The notes: generated from the sequence alone by a model not told the origin. 64,000 nt of DNA from Clostridium celatum DSM 1785 (GCF_000320405.1 NZ_KB291660.1:1-64000), one strand, 5' to 3'. Counted from the first letter of the stretch, positions 9,233 to 18,412 are shown. Program-made: numbers and translations.

Positions 9233-10834
9233 TTACTTAAGACTTCCTGATCTAATTATTGAAATTAATAACCAAATTCCAAATATAGCAGATAAAAAAT
9301 ATCCCCCTATTCCAATTACCGATACCCCATAAATTCTCGGTTCTGGATTTGAATTTATAATGATAGATGATGCAATTAACATACCTCCTACAACTAAAGA
9401 AAAGGCTAATCTATTAACCATCTTATTTAAACTATTCATATATTTATTAGTTTCATCAACTTTAACATTTAAGCTAAGTCTTCCACTTGCTAAAGTATCC
9501 GTTAATTCCATTATCTTAGCTGGCATTCTAATCAAATTTTTAGATATTCCATATGATTTAAATAAAATGTCATCGAAACTGAACTTTGAAAGTAAATATT
9601 GCTTATGAATATCCTTAACATATGTTATTACTAAAGTAATTATGTTAGTTTCAGGAGATAATTCTGCAACTATTCCTTCTACCATAATCATACATCTAAT
9701 AAGTAATATAAATTCACTTGGTAATCTTAAATTATTATTCTTAGCAATTTCCATTACTTCTTGAAGTAATAACGATAGTTTTATATTTTTAAGTGACATA
9801 GAAACATAACTTTTAAAAATATAATTTATATCTTCATATAGCTTATTTCTATTTATTTTACCTGATTTTATTGCTATTCCTATAATAAAATCTGTAATTT
9901 TATTAATATCTTCACTTGCTAACCCATCTATTGCATTATTTAATCCATCTTTAAGTTCTTTTGATAACTCTCCAACTATTCCAAAGTCTATAAAACATAT
10001 TTTTCCTTCAGAAATTAGTATATTACCTGGATGTGGATCACCATGAAAAAATCCATCTTTAAGAATTTGCTTAAAATATGATAATGCTAGCTTTTTGGCG
10101 ATATCCTCTTTATCATATCCTAAAGCTTCTATTGCATATCTATCATTTATTTTAAATCCACTTATATTTTCTAAAGTTAATACTCTTTCTTTTGATAATT
10201 CCTCTACAATATATGGTGCATAAATACATGAAATATCTTTATTTAGTTCTTTAAATTTTTTTATATTATTGGCTTCTAAATTGAAATTCAATTCTCTTTC
10301 TGTTGACTTTTTTATTTCAATTAATGCCTCCTTAGGATCCATGATAGTATCCTTAAGCAACCATCTAAATTTTTCGCTTAAATCTATTAATATCTCAAAG
10401 TCTTTATACATCTTTTCTTTTATATTAGGTCTCTGAATCTTTATTACAACTCTATTACCATTTTTTAATATCCCGCTGTAAACTTGTGCTATTGAAGCTG
10501 ATGCTAATGGATTTTTATCTATCTTTAAAAAAACATCCTCTAAATTTTTTGAGAATTCGTTATAAAAAACATTATTCATTTCTTCAAAACTCTCACTTGG
10601 AACATCATCTTGTAATTTTGATAATTCATTTAGATATATATCATTAATTAAATCTGGTCTTGTACTCAACACTTGCCCTATTTTAATAAAAGTTGGACCT
10701 AATTCTTCAAACGCTTTACGAAGGTTTATAGGGGATTTCTTTTCTTCTTTATTCTTTTTATCAACTATATATTCAAATCCATAGTTTGCAAAAACCTTTA
10801 TTATTTCCATTACTCTATTATTAGAATTCCCCAT
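9233..10834 (-). CDS. ABC1/AarF/UbiB-family atypical kinase
   Basis: 533 residues. It has the family signature KxGQ as LGPTFIKIGQVLSTRPDL near residue 48, then ASIAQVYSG (alanine-rich loop), VVIKIQRP (ATP lysine), FHGDPHPGNIL (catalytic loop near 264) and FIDFGIVG (metal-binding DFG). Two hydrophobic helices close the C-terminus. In respiring bacteria UbiB supports quinone synthesis. Clostridia lack ubiquinone, so the role here is unknown and is probably lipid- or membrane-linked. A phasin-like gene lies 93 nt upstream on the same strand, a pairing that suggests one operon. The start ATG follows GGAAGG. Confidence 0.9.
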   Translation of the reverse strand: MGNSNNRVMEIIKVFANYGFEYIVDKKNKEEKKSPINLRKAFEELGPTFIKIGQVLSTRPDLINDIYLNELSKLQDDVPSESFEEMNNVFYNEFSKNLEDVFLKIDKNPLASASIAQVYSGILKNGNRVVIKIQRPNIKEKMYKDFEILIDLSEKFRWLLKDTIMDPKEALIEIKKSTERELNFNLEANNIKKFKELNKDISCIYAPYIVEELSKERVLTLENISGFKINDRYAIEALGYDKEDIAKKLALSYFKQILKDGFFHGDPHPGNILISEGKICFIDFGIVGELSKELKDGLNNAIDGLASEDINKITDFIIGIAIKSGKINRNKLYEDINYIFKSYVSMSLKNIKLSLLLQEVMEIAKNNNLRLPSEFILLIRCMIMVEGIVAELSPETNIITLVITYVKDIHKQYLLSKFSFDDILFKSYGISKNLIRMPAKIMELTDTLASGRLSLNVKVDETNKYMNSLNKMVNRLAFSLVVGGMLIASSIIINSNPEPRIYGVSVIGIGGYFLSAIFGIWLLISIIRSGSLK

Positions 10835-10927
10835 ATCTTAACCTTCCTCTTTATATAAATTATAAGTTGCTACTTTCAAAATATTAAAAATATACTTCTT
10901 CTTATATTATTATTTTAAAATTACTTC

Positions 10928-11257
10928 CTATTCTTTATTATTAAGTTGTTTTTCTAAACTATATACCCTTGCCTTTAATATTTCATATTCATCTCTAGTT
11001 ACGTAATTATATGAATCTATTTTTATATCGCTATTTTCTTTATGAATTTTATTTGTATTTCCCAATGTATCTTTATTTGAAAGCTTCGCTGATTTTTCCT
11101 TAAAACTTCTCTTTAATTCATCTCCTAACTCTTTCCCCTCTTCTACAGTTATTTTCCCTTTCTTAACCAATTCATCTATAAGATCTACTGCCTTATCATA
11201 CGTAGTTGCAACTGCCCCTACTCCAAATAACATAACTTTTTTTAATTCATCCATCAT
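10928..11257 (-). CDS. Phasin-like coiled-coil protein
   Basis: 109 residues. Residues 3-55 match the pattern of phasin-family proteins found next to UbiB/ABC1 kinases (MLFGVGAVATTYDKAVDLIDELVKKG as far as VEEGKELGDEL). A lysine- and serine-rich linker follows, then a short C-terminal coiled coil (VTRDEYEILKARVYSLEKQL). It is probably an adaptor or membrane-surface partner of the downstream kinase. AAAGGAG precedes two adjacent ATGs; the first is used here. Confidence 0.75.
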   Translation of the reverse strand: MMDELKKVMLFGVGAVATTYDKAVDLIDELVKKGKITVEEGKELGDELKRSFKEKSAKLSNKDTLGNTNKIHKENSDIKIDSYNYVTRDEYEILKARVYSLEKQLNNKE

Positions 11258-11374
11258 TTTTAAAACTCCTTTAACTATATTCTATTAATGATATTATTCC
11301 ATTTTATTGAAATTATACTCATATTTATTGTTGCTATTCAATTCTATTACTTTTATTTATATTTAATTACTAAT

Positions 11375-11411
11375 AAAAAGGCTAGTAAATAAAATTTTTA
11401 CTAGCCTTTTT
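11375..11411 (-). terminator. Terminator after gshF
   Basis: Perfect 15-bp stem AAAAAGGCTAGTAAA / TTTACTAGCCTTTTT with a 7-nt loop, 14 nt after the gshF stop. Confidence 0.85.
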
Positions 11412-11424
11412 ATAGTGGTTTATA

Positions 11425-13722
11425 TTAAATTAATTCTAATAACTTCAATACTTCTATTGCAATCTTTCTTTCTTTGCCTTTATATGGATAAGAGTGTATA
11501 TGAATTGCAGGATTAAAATTCAACTCTATTATTGCATAATTAGTGTTTTCATCTCTATAATCTTCAAGCATCATATCTACACCACATATTTTAGCACCAG
11601 CTGCTTTTGCAGCTAAAACTGCAATTTCTTTAAATTTTTCTGGTATATCATCAGTGTAATCTATACTATCTCCACCAGTGCTTATATTAGAGTTTTCTCT
11701 TAGGTATACAACTTCGTTAAGTAATGGTATATAATCAAAATCCTTCCCTTGCTGTTTCAAGAAAAGTTTAGCATTTTCCTCTAGATTTATTTTTTCAAGT
11801 GGTGTTACATATCCCTTACCTCTTAAAGGATCTTGATTTTTGATTTCTACTAATTCCCTTATAGACTTTTCTCCATCACCTATAACATTTGCTGGCACTC
11901 TATGAAGAATTCCAACCACTTTATCATCTATAACTAAAAATCTATATTCTTTTCCCTTAATAAATTCCTCAATTAACACCGTATTATCATGTTTAAACGC
12001 TAATTCAAAAGCTCGAATGATATCTTCTAAAGTTGCACCTTGTGGGAAAATATTTATTCCTATTCCAAAATTAGTACTTTTAGGTTTAATAACAATAGGT
12101 TTATTTACATAATTTTTTGCCATAAGCTTTGCTTCTTCTAAACTATTAAACTCATAGCCATTTGGTACCTTTACTCCCTTTTCTTCCAATACCCTCTTTG
12201 TAACAGTCTTATTTTCCATGATTAAAACTGACACATAAGTATCCTTTGAAGTTTTAGTCGCTTGTTTAACATACTCAATTTTATTATCTTTTTTTAGTGA
12301 AATAAAATTTTCACTTCTATCAACTATATTTACATTAATTCCTCTTTTAATAGCTTCCTTCATTAATATTTGAGTAGATAATTCTAAATCTTCATAGCCT
12401 TCAAGCTTAAATCTATTATTATAAGCATTTTTCTTATATTCATTAGCTAAAGTAATAAAGGATTCAATATATCCATTTTCTTCAATTAATTTAGTTACTT
12501 TATAAGCATATGTCAACTTACTATCTTTAACTTTTTTTATCATATTGCTTATAACATCTTCTTTACCTAAAGATAGTTCATTATTTATATACATAATCTC
12601 ATTTAATATTTCTAATCCTAAAGATTCTCTACTTTTTAATAAACCATCACTTTTTAAGTTAACATCTTCTAATCCATTAATGGCAATTATTTGTTGATTT
12701 TCTAATGCCTCTTCTTGCCAATTTTTATAATCACTTTCCTCCTTAACTAATAAGAAAATATTAAATATTTGTAAGAATTTCAAATCATCTAATGCTATTC
12801 CACCCTTTTCAAAAGGATTAACATCTATACTTCTATATTCTAAATATTTTATCCCGTCATTAAGTAAAGATGTTGTAAAACTCTTTGTATCACTTGGCTT
12901 TAATCTAACTTGACTATAAAGTTCCTTATGACTTTCTATTATTCCATCTTCAATATAGTTAGCTATGCTTTCTAAATATGCTCCTATAGTATTATAGCTT
13001 GGAAATAGATCTATTTTATTCTTATATCCACATTTACCATTTCTATGAGATATAGCCCCTATACTACTATATCCAGCATTAGAAACCTTTTTTAGTGGAC
13101 ATTTGCATCCATCTATAAAACTTTCATGTACAACTGGTGCTGCTCCCAATAAATAAACAATTAACCATCTATATCTTAAATAATTTCTTGCAACTTTTAA
13201 GTAAATATTATTTTTAAACTCCTTATAACTAAGATTTTCATTGCTATTTTCATATAACCTTTTAATTATATTTTCATCAAAAGAAAAGTTATAATGAATT
13301 CCTGATATAAGTTGCTTTTTACCACCATATTTTTTAAGTAAATTTTCTCTATACTCCTCTGATGCTTTATTATCTTCACTATACTTAGCAACTGGTATTT
13401 TCTCATCTTCTGGTATTATACATGGCATTGACTGTGGCCATAAATACTCATCTCCAATCTCCATGGCAGCTATATCATAAAGTGCCCTTGTAAAATTATA
13501 GGTTTCTTCTATATTATCAAAAGCTGGTGTTATAACTTCTATTTGACTTTCTGAAAAATCAGTAGTTATATACGAATTATTTGCTTTATCTCCAAACTCC
13601 TCAGAGTGTAATGTCATAGCCAACTTCCCATCATTATCAACCCTTAAAGTCTCTCTTTCTATACCATAATTACCTTTAAGTATTTCATTTGATATAAATA
13701 AATTTTTAATCTTTTCTAACAT
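11425..13722 (-). CDS. gshF: Bifunctional glutamate-cysteine ligase / glutathione synthetase
   Basis: 765 residues, the usual size for GshF, which makes glutathione from glutamate, cysteine and glycine in one polypeptide. The N-terminal half is a GshA-type ligase (GNYGIERETLRV near residue 18, then SGIHYNFSF, and the RWLIVYLLGAAPVVHES region). The C-terminal half is an ATP-grasp domain (KPIVIKPKSTNFGIGI near 545, VLIEEFIKGKEYRF, CGVDMMLEDY, IELNFNPAI). It overlaps the end of the MATE gene by 17 nt, so the two are translated from one message, probably with arsR in front. Confidence 0.95.
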   Translation of the reverse strand: MLEKIKNLFISNEILKGNYGIERETLRVDNDGKLAMTLHSEEFGDKANNSYITTDFSESQIEVITPAFDNIEETYNFTRALYDIAAMEIGDEYLWPQSMPCIIPEDEKIPVAKYSEDNKASEEYRENLLKKYGGKKQLISGIHYNFSFDENIIKRLYENSNENLSYKEFKNNIYLKVARNYLRYRWLIVYLLGAAPVVHESFIDGCKCPLKKVSNAGYSSIGAISHRNGKCGYKNKIDLFPSYNTIGAYLESIANYIEDGIIESHKELYSQVRLKPSDTKSFTTSLLNDGIKYLEYRSIDVNPFEKGGIALDDLKFLQIFNIFLLVKEESDYKNWQEEALENQQIIAINGLEDVNLKSDGLLKSRESLGLEILNEIMYINNELSLGKEDVISNMIKKVKDSKLTYAYKVTKLIEENGYIESFITLANEYKKNAYNNRFKLEGYEDLELSTQILMKEAIKRGINVNIVDRSENFISLKKDNKIEYVKQATKTSKDTYVSVLIMENKTVTKRVLEEKGVKVPNGYEFNSLEEAKLMAKNYVNKPIVIKPKSTNFGIGINIFPQGATLEDIIRAFELAFKHDNTVLIEEFIKGKEYRFLVIDDKVVGILHRVPANVIGDGEKSIRELVEIKNQDPLRGKGYVTPLEKINLEENAKLFLKQQGKDFDYIPLLNEVVYLRENSNISTGGDSIDYTDDIPEKFKEIAVLAAKAAGAKICGVDMMLEDYRDENTNYAIIELNFNPAIHIHSYPYKGKERKIAIEVLKLLELI

Positions 13723-15031
13723 ATAAGTCTCTCCTTACCTTTATTGCATATATTAAATACGCTGCACTCCCCTTTAAAATACTTGATATTGCTATACTCC
13801 ACCATATACCGTTTATTTTAAAATATTTCATTAATACTAATGCCATTGGAATTCTAAGTACTGTAAAAACTATACTTATAATAGCTGGTATTTTAGGCTT
13901 TCCTAGTCCAGTAAAAAATCCATTAGATACCATTTCTACAGTACTAAATGCTTGAGAAAATGCAACTGCTTGTAAATACCCATATGCAATTACAATAGTA
14001 TCTTTTTCTCTTATAAATAGCCTTATAATTGGCGCTTTAAAAAATATAAATATAATTGACATAATTATAGAGTATGTAATCCCAATTAATAGGGCTGTAT
14101 TATAACCTTTTATTATTCTATCAAATTTTTTAGCTCCAAAGTTTTGACCAGTAAAACTTGATATAGCTCCATTTAATCCTCCAATAACCATATATGTTAT
14201 AGATTCAATTTGAAGACCTATCTTTTGAGCTGCTATAGCATCTGAACCAAATATAGCTATAATCTTTGCTAAAATAATATTTACAAGAGTAAATAAAATT
14301 CTTTGAAATGCCATTGGAAATCCTAATCTTATTATTTCCTTAGATTTATTTAAATCTATTCCTAACTTTTTATCATACTTTAATATTCCATTTGATTTAA
14401 TTTTATATAAAATAAACATTGCTATATTTGCTATTAATGTAGCTATCGCAGCTCCTAGTACTCCAAATTTTAATATATATATAAATATTGGATCTAAAAG
14501 TATATTAATTATAATACCAGTAGCATTTATTTTCAGAGTTTCACTATTGTTTCCAAAACTTCCGAATATCCTAGAATATAAAAAATTAAAAAAAGAAAAG
14601 AATAATATTGGACCATTTAGTGCTAAATAATAATACGCATCTCTTTCTACAGTGGGATTATTAATATTTAAAAAATTTATGAAATTTTTTCCTAAAAAAA
14701 TTAAAATCAATGCATACAATATAGCTATTACTAAATTAATGAATATTCCTGTATTTATATATTTTTTAACTTCAACTTTTTCTTTTTTGCCAATTTCAAG
14801 AGATACCTTAATTCCAGTTCCTATAACAACTAGTGAATTTATAGCATATCCTAATCCCACAAAAAAACTTGATGACCCTATACTTGCAACTGCATTGCTT
14901 CCTAAACCACCAACCCATAGCATGTCTATTAGATTATATGTAAATTGAAGCAATGAACTTCCCATAATTGGTAAAGCCAAAGCTGTAAGAACCGAAACAA
15001 CCTTTCCTTGTGTTAAATCAACTTTTTTCAT
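13706..15031 (-). CDS. MATE-family multidrug/toxin efflux transporter
   Basis: 441 residues from the ATG at 15031, which has a GGAGG site (an upstream in-frame start at 15094 has none). About 12 membrane segments. The two MatE halves are recognisable: LTALALPIMGSSLLQFTYNLIDMLWVG split over helix 1, and LGFPMAFQRILFTLVNIILA in the second half. MATE proteins export cationic drugs or metabolites with Na+ or H+. The gene lies 84 nt after arsR and overlaps gshF, giving an ArsR-MATE-GshF arrangement. The substrate is unknown; context suggests a metal(loid)-, thiol- or oxidant-linked compound. Confidence 0.9.
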   Translation of the reverse strand: MKKVDLTQGKVVSVLTALALPIMGSSLLQFTYNLIDMLWVGGLGSNAVASIGSSSFFVGLGYAINSLVVIGTGIKVSLEIGKKEKVEVKKYINTGIFINLVIAILYALILIFLGKNFINFLNINNPTVERDAYYYLALNGPILFFSFFNFLYSRIFGSFGNNSETLKINATGIIINILLDPIFIYILKFGVLGAAIATLIANIAMFILYKIKSNGILKYDKKLGIDLNKSKEIIRLGFPMAFQRILFTLVNIILAKIIAIFGSDAIAAQKIGLQIESITYMVIGGLNGAISSFTGQNFGAKKFDRIIKGYNTALLIGITYSIIMSIIFIFFKAPIIRLFIREKDTIVIAYGYLQAVAFSQAFSTVEMVSNGFFTGLGKPKIPAIISIVFTVLRIPMALVLMKYFKINGIWWSIAISSILKGSAAYLIYAIKVRRDLYVRKD

Positions 15032-15115
15032 TATTCCTCCATTAATTAATTTTAAAGTAAAATCCACATAAAATAATAGGAATGTTAAAAACATTCCATA
15101 TTCTAAAATAATTAT

Positions 15116-15418
15116 TTATTGTTCGCCTTCACAAAGTTCTTTTTTAGAAATCAAATCATTTAAAAATGAAACAATTTTATTACAATTATTTATATTTTAA
15201 CTATAATAATTCCATGTGCCTTTTTTTCTTGATATTACTAATCCACAATCAATAAGCACCTTCATATGATGTGATAACGTTGGCTGGGTTAAATTAAAAT
15301 GTTCTAACAACTTACAGGCACATTGTTCTTCTGAAGATAATAGTTTTATTATTTTAATTCTATTAGAATCGCTAAGTGCTTTAAATACCTTTGAACTTAC
15401 ATCATATTCATTTTCCAT
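15116..15418 (-). pseudogene. arsR: ArsR/SmtB-family regulator with in-frame TAA
   Basis: The helix-turn-helix (LTQPTLSHHMKVLIDCGLV) and the metal-binding helix with a Cys-x-Cys (EEQCACKLLEHF, as in arsenic- and cadmium-sensing members) are intact. A TAA at 15197-15199 stops the frame after GTWNYYS. The same frame then continues without a break with NINNCNKIVSFLNDLISKKELCEGEQ and a stop at 15116-15118. A sense codon such as TTA (Leu) at that place would give a 100-residue protein, normal for the family. The truncated 73-residue form lacks the C-terminal dimer helix. It lies first in an apparent operon with a MATE pump and gshF and has a palindromic operator at its start. Confidence 0.8.
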
Positions 15419-15428
15419 TGCTTCCTCC

Positions 15429-15450
15429 TATATAGATAGTTATCTATATA
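15429..15450. promoter_or_regulatory. ArsR operator
   Basis: Perfect palindrome: arms TATATAGATA and TATCTATATA with a 2-nt centre, 11 nt before the arsR start and touching its ribosome binding site. The AT-rich symmetric form is typical of ArsR/SmtB sites (ATA...TAT). Confidence 0.65.
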
Positions 15451-15511
15451 TTAATTTATTCTATATTTTTTAAATTGTCAAATTATAAATCTATATTTTA
15501 CCTCACACTTA

Positions 15512-16069
15512 TTACTCTAATATCAATTTTCCAGTAACACTTGATCCATTTTCTAACCTAAAACTCTTTTTAACTTTTTCATCTTTAAAAAATACATTTC
15601 CTTCAACTCTAAAGTTATCAAAAATTACATCACTTGCTTCTATATACATATTTCCTACATAAATTCCATCTTTTAAGATAGTATGATTACTTTTTATAAT
15701 AAGTTTGGGAGAAGTTATAGTATAATTTGCATTATCATAACTAAAATTCAATCTTCTTTTTACTACCCTAACCTTATGTTTTTCGGTAGTATCGGTAATT
15801 AAAAAATCTCCTTCCATTACGAGATCATTATTAGCTGTTATATTATTTTTTATTGTTACGCTATAATTTTCTTTAAGCCCTGTTGTTAATTCATCTTCAT
15901 TGGTTACTAGATATGTATCTCCCTGTACATCTGCTATTTTATTATTTTCTATATTATCTATTTCTTCTAATTCATCAATCTCTTTATTAACATCATTTTT
16001 TCTCTCAAAACATCCATAGCTTATTGTTGCATATATTAATATTAAAATTACAAAAAGCACTCTTTTCAT
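15512..16069 (-). CDS. Hypothetical lipoprotein
   Basis: 185 residues from the ATG at 16069, which follows AGGAG. Signal peptide MKRVLFVILILIYATISYG ends at Cys20 (lipobox ISYGC), so it is probably anchored to the outer face of the membrane. An acidic linker follows. The rest is a beta-rich region with repeated hydrophobic strands (DTYLVTNEDELTTGL, LVMEGDFLITDT, KLIIKSNHTIL, VIFDNFRVEGNVFF), reminiscent of a right-handed beta-helix. No family is recognised. Neighbours are unrelated. Confidence 0.65.
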   Translation of the reverse strand: MKRVLFVILILIYATISYGCFERKNDVNKEIDELEEIDNIENNKIADVQGDTYLVTNEDELTTGLKENYSVTIKNNITANNDLVMEGDFLITDTTEKHKVRVVKRRLNFSYDNANYTITSPKLIIKSNHTILKDGIYVGNMYIEASDVIFDNFRVEGNVFFKDEKVKKSFRLENGSSVTGKLILE

Positions 16070-16173
16070 AGCTACAACTCCTAACAATTCTATTAAAATA
16101 TACAATAGTATTTATTTTAGTTTTTCTCTATTAATTTCAAATTATTCCTGAAACATCGCTTATATAAATTAAA

Positions 16174-16267
16174 AATCCAGTAAATATGAACTGCTTCTTT
16201 CATAATAGTAACAGTCCTATTATTTAACTGCTTACTATAACAGAAACATATCATATTTCACTGGATT
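16174..16267. repeat. 94-bp element with outer inverted repeats and nested hairpin
   Basis: Arms 16174-16189 and 16251-16267 (AATCCAGT-AAATATGA and its complement with one extra base). Inside there is a 7-bp hairpin ATAATAG / CTATTAT, and AACTGCTT occurs twice. It lies just after the stop of the Gly-x-x-x protein gene. It could be an elaborate terminator, a small RNA or a MITE-like remnant; the sequence does not decide. Confidence 0.45.
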
Positions 16268-16272
16268 ATCTT

Positions 16273-16968
16273 TTACCTACATTTTTTTTGTCCTCTCAAA
16301 GCATACTTAAATCCACATTTAAATCCTACTTTTCTTCCCTCTTCATATCCTGCTTTATATGCTGATTCCCTACCTGATTCATCTCCCTCTTCTTTACCTA
16401 CTACAAATCCTTTTTTATATCCTAATTCATATCCTCTTCTGCGACCTCTTTCAAATCCTTCCCTAAATCCTACTTTCTTTCCTTCTTCGAATCCTTCTCT
16501 ATATCCTGCTTTCTTTCCTTTTTCAAATCCTTCTCTATATCCAATACTTCTACCCTCTTCAATACCGTCTTCTTTTCCACAACGATATCCTAGCTTTTTA
16601 CCGGCTAAAAAAGCATCTCTTAATTCATCACATGTACATCCTTCTTTTTCTCTAGGTCCTTCACACCTAAAATCATCTTCACGATCTTTTTCTGATCTAC
16701 ACTCATCTTCATCTTCGTATTCACACTCTTCTTGATTACAATCTTCATCATAATTAAATTCTTCTTCATTATCATAATCATCTTCTGTATCATATATCTT
16801 TTGTTCATTATCCTCTTCTTTATAATAACTATATTCAATATATGCATTATCATCTACTTGCGCTTCTTCAACTGTCCCTAAATTTTCTGATTCCATATCT
16901 TTTGATTCCATATCTTCTGAATCCATATCTTCCTCTGGATCAAATTGGTCAAAAAATCTTTCGTCCAT
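16273..16968 (-). CDS. Acidic protein with 25-unit Gly-x-x-x repeat
   Basis: 231 residues in two unlike halves. Residues 1-110 are very acidic (Asp/Glu runs, few hydrophobics) and likely disordered. From residue 123 to 219 every fourth residue is Gly in strict register (123, 127, 131 ... 219), with a single Ala at 203: 25 consecutive tetrads, mostly with Lys/Arg/Glu and an aromatic after alternate glycines (GYREGFEKGKKA and close copies). Such G-x3 helices resemble the deca-GX3 motif of Yae1-like proteins, but no homology is claimed. The short DNA repeats around 16440-16560 show recent internal duplication. The C-terminus is basic. Function unknown. Good ATG and SD. Confidence 0.75.
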   Translation of the reverse strand: MDERFFDQFDPEEDMDSEDMESKDMESENLGTVEEAQVDDNAYIEYSYYKEEDNEQKIYDTEDDYDNEEEFNYDEDCNQEECEYEDEDECRSEKDREDDFRCEGPREKEGCTCDELRDAFLAGKKLGYRCGKEDGIEEGRSIGYREGFEKGKKAGYREGFEEGKKVGFREGFERGRRRGYELGYKKGFVVGKEEGDESGRESAYKAGYEEGRKVGFKCGFKYALRGQKKCR

Positions 16969-17095
16969 AATTTTATATCTCCTTTGAATATTTTATTCAT
17001 AATTCATTATATGAAGATTAAAAACAAGTGTTATTCTTTACACTATAAATTTTACTTTTTCACCAATCTTAGACCTTATCTATTCTACTCTGTGA

Positions 17096-18289
17096 TTATT
17101 TTTCAAATTTTCCAGCTGCATAATCCATTACACTTTCTAAGTTACTACAATTTTTTCCTGCTCCTTGTGCTTTAAATTGACTTCCTCCTCCTCTTCCGTC
17201 AATTAAAGTTATAGCATCTTTTAATAAATCATTCATAGATATATCTTTTAAATTATTGGAACTTGCAAAAATTAAATTTGCTCTATCTTCAAATTTTACA
17301 GCAAATAAAACTACTACATTTTCTTTTTGAACTAACTTATCTGCAATTTTAGTTAAGTGCTTAATATCACCATTTTCATATATCTTTTTAATTATAGAAA
17401 TACCTTTTACCACTTTTGCATTTTCAAGCATTTCTTTAATTTGATACTCTCCTATTTCCATTTTAATTCTTCTATTTTCATCTAATATATTTTTTAAATC
17501 ATTTGTAATATTTATTATAGTATTCTTTGCATCATTCTCTCCACAATTTAAGAATTTACATATTGCATTTCTAAAATCATATTTATTAAAATAATCATTA
17601 ACTGCTCTTGTTCCTGCTAAATACTCTATTCTAGTATTTCCCTTATGTTTTTCCCATCTTATAATCTTTATTGCTTGCAAATCTAAAGTTCTACTTGGAT
17701 GAACTCCACAACAAGCATTAATATCTAATTCACCTATTTTTACAATTCTAATCTGTTCATCTGTATTAGGTAGATCTCTTCTTAAATCAAGCTTTTTAAG
17801 TTCTTTCTTAGATGGTGTTAAAAAATCAACTTTTATATTTTCTTTAATTATTTCATTAGCTCGTATCTCAGCTTTTCTTATAGTTTCCTCATCTAAATAT
17901 CCTTTAATATCAACTGTACTAACTTCCTTACCCACATGTACGCTAACTGTGTTAGCATTAAACATAGTGAAAAAACACCCTGATAATACGTGTTGTCCTA
18001 GATGTTGTTGCATTCCATCTAATCTTCTCTCCCAATCAATTTTACATTTTACTCTATGTATTTTTATTGGCTTTGTCTCAGTAACATGGTAAATAACACC
18101 CTTTTCTTCATATACATCAATAACCTTATGATTATCAATATATCCCAAATCACAATGTTGTCCTCCTCCACCTGGGAAAAAAGCACTTCTATCTAATTCA
18201 ATATGAAAATTATTTTCCTTTTGTATTATATTAGTTATTTCAGCTGTAAACTCTTTCAAATATTGATCTTCATAATAAAGTTTTTCCAT
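17096..18289 (-). CDS. Alanyl-tRNA editing protein, AlaX-L type with DHHA1 domain
   Basis: 397 residues. Stand-alone editing proteins hydrolyse Ser- or Gly-tRNA(Ala) made in error. The N-terminal part matches the second additional domain of alanyl-tRNA synthetase: RSAFFPGGGGQHCDLG near residue 34, the zinc/catalytic HLGQHVLSG near 97 and CCGVHPSRT near 192. A central coiled region follows and the DHHA1 domain ends with DGRGGGSQFKAQGAG near 368. All metal-binding residues are present. ATG at 18289 after GGAGGA. It is monocistronic and preceded by a structured leader. Confidence 0.92.
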   Translation of the reverse strand: MEKLYYEDQYLKEFTAEITNIIQKENNFHIELDRSAFFPGGGGQHCDLGYIDNHKVIDVYEEKGVIYHVTETKPIKIHRVKCKIDWERRLDGMQQHLGQHVLSGCFFTMFNANTVSVHVGKEVSTVDIKGYLDEETIRKAEIRANEIIKENIKVDFLTPSKKELKKLDLRRDLPNTDEQIRIVKIGELDINACCGVHPSRTLDLQAIKIIRWEKHKGNTRIEYLAGTRAVNDYFNKYDFRNAICKFLNCGENDAKNTIINITNDLKNILDENRRIKMEIGEYQIKEMLENAKVVKGISIIKKIYENGDIKHLTKIADKLVQKENVVVLFAVKFEDRANLIFASSNNLKDISMNDLLKDAITLIDGRGGGSQFKAQGAGKNCSNLESVMDYAAGKFEK

Positions 18290-18333
18290 AATAATTAATC
18301 CTCCTCATTTATAACGACATTTCATCGTTAAAT

Positions 18334-18412
18334 CCTTTTATTTTTAATTTATATATTTAATCAATTAAATTAAACTTATATATTTATATAAGTTTCCAGT
18401 AAATAAAAGGAT
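18334..18412 (-). other. Structured leader upstream of alaX
   Basis: The 410-bp gap between the divergent alaX and 3D genes holds this region and the 3D promoter. Outer arms 18334-18343 and 18403-18412 (ATCCTTTTAT / ATAAAAGGAT) enclose a perfect 11-bp palindrome at 18372-18395 (AAACTTATATA / TATATAAGTTT). A third small hairpin (AACGA / TCGTT) lies nearer alaX. No T-box motif is seen. It may be an mRNA leader or only AT-rich symmetry. Confidence 0.35.

Noticed and set aside
16440-16560. CRISPR array or tandem DNA repeat
   Set aside because: The repeats are in phase with codons and explained by the Gly-x-x-x protein; there are no spacers.
16620-16853. Met/Lys/Ile-rich frame on the minus strand inside the Gly-x-x-x gene
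   Set aside because: A shadow of the acidic-codon region of the real gene, without its own ribosome site.
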